DNA of 64,000 bases, from NCBI RefSeq assembly GCF_028736215.1, contig NZ_CP117883.1, positions 5,270,001-5,334,000 of the forward strand. The letters run 5' to 3'. A program made the position numbers and the translations under genes. This DNA comes from Mucilaginibacter sp. KACC 22773. GTDB lineage: Bacteria > Bacteroidota > Bacteroidia > Sphingobacteriales > Sphingobacteriaceae. The notes under the pieces are model-generated. The model saw nothing but the letters and a program-made list of their open reading frames with translations. It searched no databases and had not been told where the DNA came from. Shown here piece by piece: positions 36,726 to 44,166 of this stretch. How positions within the stretch are numbered: the first letter of the stretch is position 1; every line of letters begins with the position of its first letter.

Positions 36726-38909
36726 TTACAACCTTATCTTTATCCCTCCATTCACAACAAAACCATCCAACGGCGCATAAATATCCTTAAATACCGGGTT
36801 GGTAATACTGCCGGTATAAATGGAGTCAAATTTGGTTTGCCGGGTATCGGTCAGGTTCTCAAAGTTGATAAATAGCGAAAAACGTTCCCAGATCTTCTCG
36901 GCCATCAGCCCGGTTGTCCAGTAGCTCCTGCCGGTGCCGCCATCATTTAAACGTTGCGGACTAAAATAATAAGCTTCCAAACCAATTTTCAACTTATTCT
37001 CCAGCTCATAAACCAACACGTTATTTAGGCGGTGTTTGGATACCAAAGGATATGTTATAATAATGTCGCCAGTATGCTGTGTTACATCTGCCAGCGTATA
37101 GCCTATAAAAAGCTTAAAATCGGCATAAGTTAGCTTTACATTGGTTTCCAGTCCCTTTGTGTTCAGGTCGCCCCGGGGTTGCTGGTATTGCAGGTTACCA
37201 TCCGGCAGCGAAGCAAGCAGGATAGGTTTCTCTATCCGGGTATAAAAAAACATTTGGTTAATGCTAAAACTCACCTTATCGTCAAACAAGCCGGTACGGT
37301 AATTCAGGTCATAGCTGGCGCCGTATGAGCGCTCGGCTGTGGTGTTTTTAACATCAATAGGCAACACGTTCCTAAACTGAATGCGTTCGGCATCCTCGGT
37401 AAACACCGTAGGCGCTTTATAACCAAGCCCACCTCCTAAACGCGTCGAAAAATGAGAATTGATCTTCAGCAAAGCCGATATGCGCGGCAATATAAAAAAG
37501 CCGTACCTGTTGTGATAGTCGCCCCGCAGGCCACTTTCAACTGTCAGCTTTTGGGTAGCATCCCAGGTGTTTTGTAAAAAGCCGCCAATAGTATTGTAAC
37601 TGTAGTCCCGGAGTGCGAAACTGCTGTTATTATCCTCGGTAAATTTTTCTGAAAGATAATTTAGCCCGGCAACCCAATCAGATCGTTCGCTTTTACGCGA
37701 ATAAGTGGCCTCGCTATAGGTAGAAAACTGCAGGCCCGAAAAGCGGTAGCCAGGCAGGTCAATAGCCCTGTCAAAATAGCTTACGCTATTTTTAACCACC
37801 AGTTTTTCTTTATCGCTCAGGTTGCGGTCAAGCTCCAGTTGCGTGCTGTACCTGCCCGTTTTGTTTTTTTCAAAATAACTATGCGCATTGCCGTCGCCCT
37901 CAATATAATGCAGGTCGCCGCCTATGCGGTTTTCAATAGTGCTGTTGATACCTGTTATCAGCGTGGTTTTATCGTCAAGGTAAAAAAATAATTTAGGGTT
38001 GAGTGTAAAACGATTGTACTTAGGGATGGCCGTTAAATCTATATGGGCCGGGTCGTAAGCCGTACCATGATTGTAGGCGGCAAATATAGTGGTGCCCACC
38101 TTTTTAAACTTCTGCGAATAAAAGCCGCTGGCATCCAAACCCAGGGCCGATGTACCGTTTAACAGGAAGTTGAGCTGCCGTTGATCTGTTGGCGTTTTAG
38201 ATATTAAGTTAACCAGGCCCGCGATAGCACCACCACCATACAGTGTTGACGATGAGCCTTTAATAACCTCCACCTGTTTTAAATCGAGCGGGGCTATCTG
38301 CAGCAAACCCAAACCGCCCGAAAAGCCGGAGTACAGCGGGAAACCATCCCGTATAATTTGCGTGTACTTACCATCGAGCCCCTGGATGCGGATACTGGAG
38401 TTATTACTGGTAGCCGATGTTTGCTGTGTTTGTATACCCGTGCTTTCGGCCAGCATCATACGGATATCGCCAGGCTTCATGTTGGCTTTTTCGTCCAGTT
38501 CTTCGCCCGATATCACCTCCACCCGGGTAGGAATATTGGCAATAGTGCGGCTGCTTCGGGTGGATGAAACGGTAACCTCGCCCAGCTCCTCGCCATCGCC
38601 TTTTCCTTTAGGTTGCAACAATATGGTTATTGGTTCTGTTTGGGTCAACGGGAAAGTTAATGTATCCAGCCGGGTTTCATACCCTATATAACTAAAGCGG
38701 ATAAACTGCTTACCCGGGGGTATGTCGGTTAATATAATAAGGCCCGCGGCATCGGCAGTAGCCCCTTTATTAATTCCCTGTATTAATGCTGTTGCACCAA
38801 TAAGGGTTTCGTTAGTTTTAGCATCTTTAATAATTGCCTTAAACGTATCCTGGGCATACGCCGTAGCGGTATATAAAAGTGCTGTAAAAAGCACTGTAAT
38901 TTTTTTCAT
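36726..38909 (-). CDS. TonB-dependent outer-membrane receptor
   Basis: 727 residues. Signal peptide, a CarboxypepD_reg-like domain (FKAIIKDAKTNETLIGATAL, about 24-100), a plug domain (TRVEVISGEELDEKANMKPGDIRMML ... VEVIKGSSSTLYGGGAIAGLVNLI, about 125-235) and a 22-strand-type barrel ending VVNGGIKIRL. The length fits siderophore/metal/vitamin receptors rather than SusC (about 1000). No SusD partner. It sits between small Cys-rich secreted proteins, so uptake or handling of a metal or metal complex is the best guess. Confidence 0.88.
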   Translation of the reverse strand: MKKITVLFTALLYTATAYAQDTFKAIIKDAKTNETLIGATALIQGINKGATADAAGLIILTDIPPGKQFIRFSYIGYETRLDTLTFPLTQTEPITILLQPKGKGDGEELGEVTVSSTRSSRTIANIPTRVEVISGEELDEKANMKPGDIRMMLAESTGIQTQQTSATSNNSSIRIQGLDGKYTQIIRDGFPLYSGFSGGLGLLQIAPLDLKQVEVIKGSSSTLYGGGAIAGLVNLISKTPTDQRQLNFLLNGTSALGLDASGFYSQKFKKVGTTIFAAYNHGTAYDPAHIDLTAIPKYNRFTLNPKLFFYLDDKTTLITGINSTIENRIGGDLHYIEGDGNAHSYFEKNKTGRYSTQLELDRNLSDKEKLVVKNSVSYFDRAIDLPGYRFSGLQFSTYSEATYSRKSERSDWVAGLNYLSEKFTEDNNSSFALRDYSYNTIGGFLQNTWDATQKLTVESGLRGDYHNRYGFFILPRISALLKINSHFSTRLGGGLGYKAPTVFTEDAERIQFRNVLPIDVKNTTAERSYGASYDLNYRTGLFDDKVSFSINQMFFYTRIEKPILLASLPDGNLQYQQPRGDLNTKGLETNVKLTYADFKLFIGYTLADVTQHTGDIIITYPLVSKHRLNNVLVYELENKLKIGLEAYYFSPQRLNDGGTGRSYWTTGLMAEKIWERFSLFINFENLTDTRQTKFDSIYTGSITNPVFKDIYAPLDGFVVNGGIKIRL

Positions 38910-39016
38910 GAATATGGAAATTAGTTATGTAGAAGCTGAAAGCAGAATGCACAAAGCTTAAAGCTGATAGACTGTATTTAGTAATGGCCAGCTGCTTAGC
39001 TGTAATTGGGGTTGTA

Positions 39017-39334
39017 CTAACTTATCTGGGGTGGCTGCCAAATGCAAAGGGCAACATCTTCGGGGTATGGGCGATGATAAGCAATAATATGCTTAACATG
39101 CGTTTCGGGCAGTAAAAACAGACTGTGATCAACCGCTTTGGCAACAATAAACCCGGTACACGCGCCACACGCAAAAAATGGCGAACAACCCTGGCAATCT
39201 TTTTCTTTAGGTGATGATTTGGACGGGGTGTTTTTTTCGACCTTATTTTTAATGCCACAATCATTATCGGCACAACAAGGCTTAGCTGTAAGCAGCAGCA
39301 CAATAATGGCCGATAGGTAGCAAAAGAATTTCAC
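39017..39334 (-). CDS. Secreted Cys-rich DUF6660-like protein
   Basis: 105 residues. Signal peptide to about TAKPCCA; then CGIKNKVEKNTPSKSSPKEK, a cluster DCQGCSPFFACGACTGF, and a tail ending LCIWQPPQIS. I recognise the DUF6660 pattern (CxxCSPFFxCxxC plus W-x-P-P at the end), usually found just before TonB receptors in Bacteroidota metal loci. It heads the unit. A TACCTTTG -7 element ends 5 bases before the ATG, so the mRNA may be leaderless. Confidence 0.75.
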   Translation of the reverse strand: MKFFCYLSAIIVLLLTAKPCCADNDCGIKNKVEKNTPSKSSPKEKDCQGCSPFFACGACTGFIVAKAVDHSLFLLPETHVKHIIAYHRPYPEDVALCIWQPPQIS

Positions 39335-39339
39335 AGGGG

Positions 39340-39347
39340 CAAAGGTA
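39340..39347 (-). promoter_or_regulatory. Promoter -7 element of the Cys-rich/TonB unit
   Basis: TACCTTTG on the minus strand, with the ATG of the DUF6660-like gene starting 6 bases past its final G. No good -33 element at 19 bases. Confidence 0.55.
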
Positions 39348-39439
39348 TAAGATTTAAGTTAAAAGTTCAGTTATAAAGGGGCAAGGAAATAATACCCTGT
39401 TAAGCTGCCTCGTAGAGTAATGCTATTAAGTTAAGGCCA

Positions 39440-39530
39440 ATTTAATATCGAACACCCGATGCCCAATTTCGAATAATGAAGGAAAAACTTCGGTGTTGGA
39501 TATTCGAAATTCAGTGTTCGATATTATTTC
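39440..39530. repeat. Word-repeat dyad (tcgaacac / aatttcgaata words)
   Basis: AATATCGAACAC and GTGTTCGATATT form the outer arms; aatttcgaata and tattcgaaatt form inner arms around a short centre. It fills the spacer 39335-39624, which has no gene. Confidence 0.75.
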
Positions 39531-39624
39531 TCAATTTCTGCTTCTCTTATTTTAATAGCATTGCTCGTAGAAACTACCTTTTTGCAGACCACGAATAAAA
39601 ACCGAAAACCGGTAACGCTTTTTA

Positions 39625-40281
39625 TCAATCCTCCTTTAGCAATTCAATGGCTTCGTCGTACTGTTTTAGCAGGCCTGGTACCCTATCCACTGCCCAGGCG
39701 TGGTAATTATCTTTTATCAGCATAAGCGTGGCATGTGCGTTGGGCGTTTTACGCGCTTGCGGATCAAACATCACTTTGGCTACTTCATCTTCCACCTTCA
39801 TAATCCGGGCCTGCTCGTCATAAATGCGGGTAAGCAGGGCGGCTTGCTTAAATGTTATCTTCGAAAGAATGTTATGCCCTTTGGCCACATCCCAGGCAAC
39901 ATTATCAAGGTAGCGGTATAAAACCCCGGCAGGGGCAATGTAGTTTAAATGAAACTCATCGTTAGTTACAATCCTGGCCTGCAATTTCGGATCGGCCAAA
40001 GCCGAATCTATCGATTTCAAAACCTGCTGATCGTAGGCGTATTGCTCAACAGTAAATTGTTTGTTTTTAATCAACTCGGCCCTGATGTTGTTTACCAGTT
40101 CCTGTGTTTCTTTTTTTTCGTGCCGGCTATTGATAAACTCGGTAAAAAACAATCCCAAAAATACGCTGAACACAATCAGCAGCGATTCGCCTACATATTC
40201 TTTCCAGTCGCGCACGGTGTAAATCTCCAGTTTCTCGCCATCGTGTTTGGGTACAATTTTGTTTTTTGCGTGCTGTGGCAT
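39625..40281 (-). CDS. Hypothetical single-pass membrane protein (DUF6090-like)
   Basis: 218 residues. A short basic N-terminus (MPQHAKNKIVPKHDGEKLEIYTVRDWKEYVGESLLIVFSV) leads into one membrane helix (LLIVFSVFLGLFFTEFI, about 33-50), then a long helical domain (NSRHEKKETQELVNNIRAELIKNK...). This layout is common in Bacteroidota DUF6090-type proteins of unknown function. No enzymatic motif. It stands alone between a word-repeat dyad and a divergent region. Confidence 0.65.
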   Translation of the reverse strand: MPQHAKNKIVPKHDGEKLEIYTVRDWKEYVGESLLIVFSVFLGLFFTEFINSRHEKKETQELVNNIRAELIKNKQFTVEQYAYDQQVLKSIDSALADPKLQARIVTNDEFHLNYIAPAGVLYRYLDNVAWDVAKGHNILSKITFKQAALLTRIYDEQARIMKVEDEVAKVMFDPQARKTPNAHATLMLIKDNYHAWAVDRVPGLLKQYDEAIELLKED

Positions 40282-40376
40282 AGGGTTTTATTTGGTGAAG
40301 ACAATATAAGAAAAAAATAAAAGCGCTAACCAGCATTAATGGTTATTAAAATATTAAGGGGACATCATCAAAGACC

Positions 40377-40460
40377 TAATGATGGCATTCCCTGCGGGCC
40401 GCGCTATTCGCTCATACGCGCACATGGCATTAGGCGCGGGCCGGTATCCGCTACTATCGC
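40377..40460. repeat. Dispersed repeat, GCATTAGGCGCG family (copy 1)
   Basis: Shares ttccctgcggGCC, ATCCGCTCATAC-like, GGCATTAGGCGCG and GGCCGGTATCCGCT blocks with 51388-51475. Noncoding, between the DUF6090-like gene and the CE-clan-like gene. Confidence 0.65.
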
Positions 40461-40479
40461 TAATGCATTTGTCGGAACC

Positions 40480-40612
40480 GGAATTAAACGAATTTTCAGA
40501 ATTTCTCGAATTTGCTTTTTAAATTCTGTTAATTCACTATTCTGAAAATTCCGATTCAGACAAAAAATTCTGTTAATTCTTTAATTCGATAAATTCCGGT
40601 TTCAGACAAGAG
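40480..40612. repeat. Word-repeat dyad (aattctgttaattc words)
   Basis: gaattttcagaatttctcgaattt, aaattctgttaattcact, attctgttaattctttaattcg and ccggtttcagac; complementary forms (ccggaattaaacg versus cgataaattccgg) give a dyad. Confidence 0.65.
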
Positions 40613-40677
40613 AATCCTATAATTTATGAGTATCTTTTGGCCTTCATCGTGCTTTTCACCGCGATACTGTTGCCCCC

Positions 40678-41856
40678 ATGGAGTTTATGAAACAACGCAC
40701 TTGTATTAAGGAGATAGCAGAAGCTGCCAACCGCAGTTTTGAGGTGGAAGTGCACAATTTTTTGCGCGCATGGGTGCATAACCACGAGGATAAAACGCTG
40801 CTGCAGTTTGATCAGCCATTAGACGATTATTTAGCAAATGACGCGCTGCGCGATTTATTTTTGAATATGCGGCACCCTATACAGCAATTATTAACCAATC
40901 GTTCCATCGCCTGCCACCTGGGACGGCGTGCACGGACTGTTTACTTTGACCCGATAAGCGGCGACCCTTTATTGGCGCCCACAGAACAGCGCATTTATAA
41001 CCTCGCCCGCAGGATGGACAGCGAACGAATGCATGTGCCGTTCCGCTCGGTTCATCCCAGCAAACAGACCGAGGCTGGCGACACGGCGGATATCGGCACC
41101 TATCCCGAGGGATCGGAAGAAATCAGGTATAACAGCGGCAATCATTTTAGTAGCCGCCCGGCAAACGGGAACGTTTTTGACGAACATAGCAGGCACTGCA
41201 TGGCAAAGTCGGAAGGCAATTTGCACGTGCTTTTTAAACGCGGATTTTTGGAAGATCGTTTACAGGATGTAAAAGGGCTTACAGCCCAAATGCATGAAGC
41301 TGGCGAGACCCAACTCCAGTTTTTTGTCATATACAGCAGGCATTCGCCCGAAGAAGGCCATTTTGGAACATCGCTGGTGATCATGGATCCTGCAAACCCC
41401 GATTTCCCACGCCGTGTAATGGTTTGCGATACCCTGCTTAAAGACCTGCCCCATCACCCGCGCTGGTGGAACCATTTTATTGCAGAATATTCGCACGTAT
41501 TTGGCGACGCGATAGCCGAGATAGTGGAAGATCTGTCGCACCCCTTACAAAAGGTAAATATCAAAGGCGACAACCCTTACCGCCACGACTGGGACTGCCC
41601 CTACTACGCCACCAGCATGGCCGACGCCCTTGCCGACCTGGTAAAAAACAACCCGGAACTCCTGTTAAACGCCCCGGCAACTGATGTACACGATGCCATG
41701 AAAACAATAATGCGGGATTACTACCAACCTAACAATGAAATTAAAACCCGGCTGGATATTCAACAAACCAACCGCCTAAAACGCTGGAAAAGCGGGCGGG
41801 AATTGATTAAGGAATTGGTGAGTGAGGTGAGCAGAAAATCGTCGTATGAGTTGTAG
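40678..41856 (+). CDS. Orphan protein with possible CE-clan (Ulp/YopJ-like) Cys-protease or acyltransferase core
   Basis: 392 residues, no signal peptide or membrane helix. No family recognised for residues 1-215, apart from a helical N-terminus. Residues 215-325 look like the CE clan: FFVIYSRHSPEEGHFGTSLVIMD gives a His (H228) ahead of a hydrophobic strand, VMVCDTLLK gives an acidic residue (D251), and HDWDCPYYATSMADALADLV gives a Cys (C307) preceded by W-D and followed by a helix. H..D..DC order and spacing resemble Ulp1/YopJ. The usual oxyanion Gln 5-7 residues before Cys is not evident, so the call is tentative. Isolated gene between two repeat types. Confidence 0.4.
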   Translation: MEFMKQRTCIKEIAEAANRSFEVEVHNFLRAWVHNHEDKTLLQFDQPLDDYLANDALRDLFLNMRHPIQQLLTNRSIACHLGRRARTVYFDPISGDPLLAPTEQRIYNLARRMDSERMHVPFRSVHPSKQTEAGDTADIGTYPEGSEEIRYNSGNHFSSRPANGNVFDEHSRHCMAKSEGNLHVLFKRGFLEDRLQDVKGLTAQMHEAGETQLQFFVIYSRHSPEEGHFGTSLVIMDPANPDFPRRVMVCDTLLKDLPHHPRWWNHFIAEYSHVFGDAIAEIVEDLSHPLQKVNIKGDNPYRHDWDCPYYATSMADALADLVKNNPELLLNAPATDVHDAMKTIMRDYYQPNNEIKTRLDIQQTNRLKRWKSGRELIKELVSEVSRKSSYEL

Positions 41857-41938
41857 GGGGCGAAAGTATAAAAAACGTAATTACTGTAAATTATTACCAT
41901 CAATATTATATAGTTTTGCTTAAACCTTATCAACAGTC

Positions 41939-42466
41939 ATGGCAAAATCAACTACACCAAAACCGTTCATATACTATGAAGATCTTAAAAACTGGGAGAT
42001 AGTTAACTCCATTATCTATTTTATACTGACTATCGGGGTGGTTTTAGCCTGTAGTTTTTTCGACAGAGGGTTTAATCAGCTTTTACTATTATTTTACTGG
42101 GGAATTACTGATCTCTCATTATATTTCTTCCTCTACCGATCACTAAGAAACTTCAGATCTTATATGGTATGGTTCGGCTTTGGTATCGTTCACTTGATTT
42201 TGTTCGCTATTTTTAAAGATGATCCGAAATTAAAACTCTTCCACGGCCAGGCTTCATGGGGCTTAATAAATACCATACCCTTACTGCTGCTTTATCAATT
42301 ACTCAGATATTTTAGTTTTAATATACAACATCGTGAATTTGTAGTTCCATCTAAAGCAGGTACAACCGACTTAATAGAAAACGTTAAGGTAACTTTCGTA
42401 GATAAAACGATTTTGATTATCTATATGCTGGCCCTTATTGGCCTTGCCACTATCGAAATGCCGTAA
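41939..42466 (+). CDS. Hypothetical membrane protein, four helices
   Basis: 175 residues with about four membrane helices (roughly 22-42, 48-72, 78-95 and 150-172) and a polar stretch NIQHREFVVPSKAGTTDLIEN between the third and fourth. No family recognised. It begins with ATG after an AT-rich 80-base gap and is followed by a terminator at 42503. Possibly a small inner-membrane accessory protein; nothing in the context shows its job. Confidence 0.6.
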   Translation: MAKSTTPKPFIYYEDLKNWEIVNSIIYFILTIGVVLACSFFDRGFNQLLLLFYWGITDLSLYFFLYRSLRNFRSYMVWFGFGIVHLILFAIFKDDPKLKLFHGQASWGLINTIPLLLLYQLLRYFSFNIQHREFVVPSKAGTTDLIENVKVTFVDKTILIIYMLALIGLATIEMP

Positions 42467-42502
42467 TATAACTCCCTGCTTCAGAAGTTACGGGAAATAT
42501 AA

Positions 42503-42529
42503 AAGCCCCCAACTCATCATCGGGGGCTT
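42503..42529. terminator. Terminator (duplicate of the M1-peptidase terminator)
   Basis: AAGCCCCC and GGGGGCTT stems around aactcatcatc. The same sequence with two changes stands at 44134-44159 after the M1 peptidase gene. Confidence 0.8.
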
Positions 42530-42662
42530 CATTATATTAATTCGTTTTCCTTGCATCCTGCATCGAGTTACTGCCGGTTGTGGCGTTGTGGCTCCTCTTG
42601 GTAAAACCTGTTATCTAAACCGCTCAAACCTCGATGTGGCGTAATCCCTCCAGGCTGTGGTC
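42530..42662 (-). pseudogene. Remnant of the 3' end of an M1-peptidase gene
   Basis: The minus strand reads WRDYATSRFERFR, a stop, QVLPRGAT and then the same downstream DNA as the intact peptidase, whose C-terminus is WPREYAPTRFELFKQQVLPRGAT. The match continues through the spacer into the terminator. An internal stop and indels show decay. About 130 bases remain; the rest of this second copy is gone. Confidence 0.8.
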
Positions 42663-42735
42663 GGTGCTATCGGGCTGTAAAATATTAGATCATCCGCTAT
42701 ACCAACTGTAAAACGTTCCCCTAAAAAAAAGGATG

Positions 42736-44033
42736 CTACTTTACTTTAAAATGCACAGTATATGGTAGCAGCGGATAACTTGCTTTGGACTTGAATGATT
42801 TGTCGGTAATTACAAAATCGTAAGTTTTACCGGATTGTAAAGCTAATTTGAGCTTAAATGATTTACGATCTTCTGTAAAGCCTGCTACACCAGAAATGGG
42901 GAAATGCTCTTTACCGCCTTCACCAAAACTAATAGAATAACCTTCACCCATTGGTTCCGAAAAATTTATGGAGAGTTCTGTCAGCGCCGATGAAACATCT
43001 TTCTGTCCGTTTATTTCGGGTGTTAGCCCGGCTACCCGCGGCTGTAGCTTTTCAAATTTCTTTAACAGCTCCTGTTTATCAATAGGCTCCCCGTATAGTA
43101 TCCGGATTGCCTAAGGAAGTCTGTAACTTGCTGCTCATTGGTGTAATCCAGTTCGATAATCTTTTTTATCGCCTGTTTTTTGTTAGCATGATGCTCGTAA
43201 TAAGCCTGGCAAATGTCATAACCAACAAAGTACCCTAAATCTGGATGGGGATTGTTGGAACCGTTATATAACCAGTTACCTGTTGCTCCGCTAAACATTT
43301 CAATCAGAAATTTTTTTTTGAGTTCCTGCTCATGCTCCCATCCGTAAATCATGTAAGCATTATTGTTTTTCTTACGGGTTACCAGTTCGGCAATGAAGTC
43401 GGCTGCCCCTTCTGTAATTACCTGCGCAAGCAGAAGTTGCCCGTCACCACCCTTTTGTTGTGTGTGCACGTATTCATGAACGTTAAGAGCAACCAGATTT
43501 GACGACTGTTGATTTTTGAATACGTTCTTTAACCAGTCATTCAATTCCGAAGCGTAGGTGTTTTTGTCGGCTGTAGCAATTTCTGCACCAACAAGCACCA
43601 TATCATCGGTAGTGGTACCGCCCGAGCGCAGGCCGCCAATAGTAAAATACATTTTAGCCGGGCGCATTTCGGGATATAGCTTCCGAAAGTTTTCAATACT
43701 GCTGGTAATGGCAGGTACCTGATTTTTGATACTCAAGGTATTACTTCTGATACTTTTCCAGAACTTAGGATACTTATTAATTAATTTAGTCCACAACTTT
43801 GCATTATAGTCACGGGCTTTCATAAAGGCATTTAACCCCGGCGTGGCCTTATCCACATAAAGGCGTTGGATAAAATCAGTTTGCTTTGTTGTATCGCTGG
43901 TGGTGGCCACACTATCATATGCTACCCAAAACCTATCAATGTCAGATGTGTAAACGATTTTGAAATCGCGCTTTTGAGCTTGAATTAACAGGGGAAAACA
44001 AAGCGTGATGGCCAACAGGTAAATATGTTTCAT
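42736..44033 (-). pseudogene. Frameshifted DUF2268-like Zn-protease gene with C-terminal Ig-like domain
   Basis: The first frame (44033-43062) gives a signal peptide, then a DUF2268-like metalloprotease with HEYVH (about residue 148) and the downstream EGAADFIAEL glutamate, ending prematurely in GSLLINRSC. The frame shifts at CCCC/GGGG (43089-43092): the next frame is open straight away (GEPIDKQELLKKFEKLQPRVAGLTPEI) and runs to 42736 with an Ig-like domain (ALTELSINFSEPMGEGYSISF, YDFVITDKSFK). One base restores a protein of about 432 residues. Either a real inactivation or an assembly error in a G4 run. It lies between two copies of the M1 3' end. Confidence 0.75.
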
Positions 44034-44133
44034 AATAGCTTATAGACCGATCTTAGTTGATTTGCGTTACACATCATCAAAATTATTTTTACAGCCTGTG
44101 AACGATGTTATCAGGCTGTAATACTCACAAACA

Positions 44134-44159
44134 AAGCCCCCAACTCATCGTCGGGGCTT
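44134..44159. terminator. M1-peptidase terminator
   Basis: AAGCCCC / GGGGCTT stem around caactcatcgtc, just past the peptidase stop on the minus strand. Confidence 0.75.
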
Positions 44160-44166
44160 CATTATG

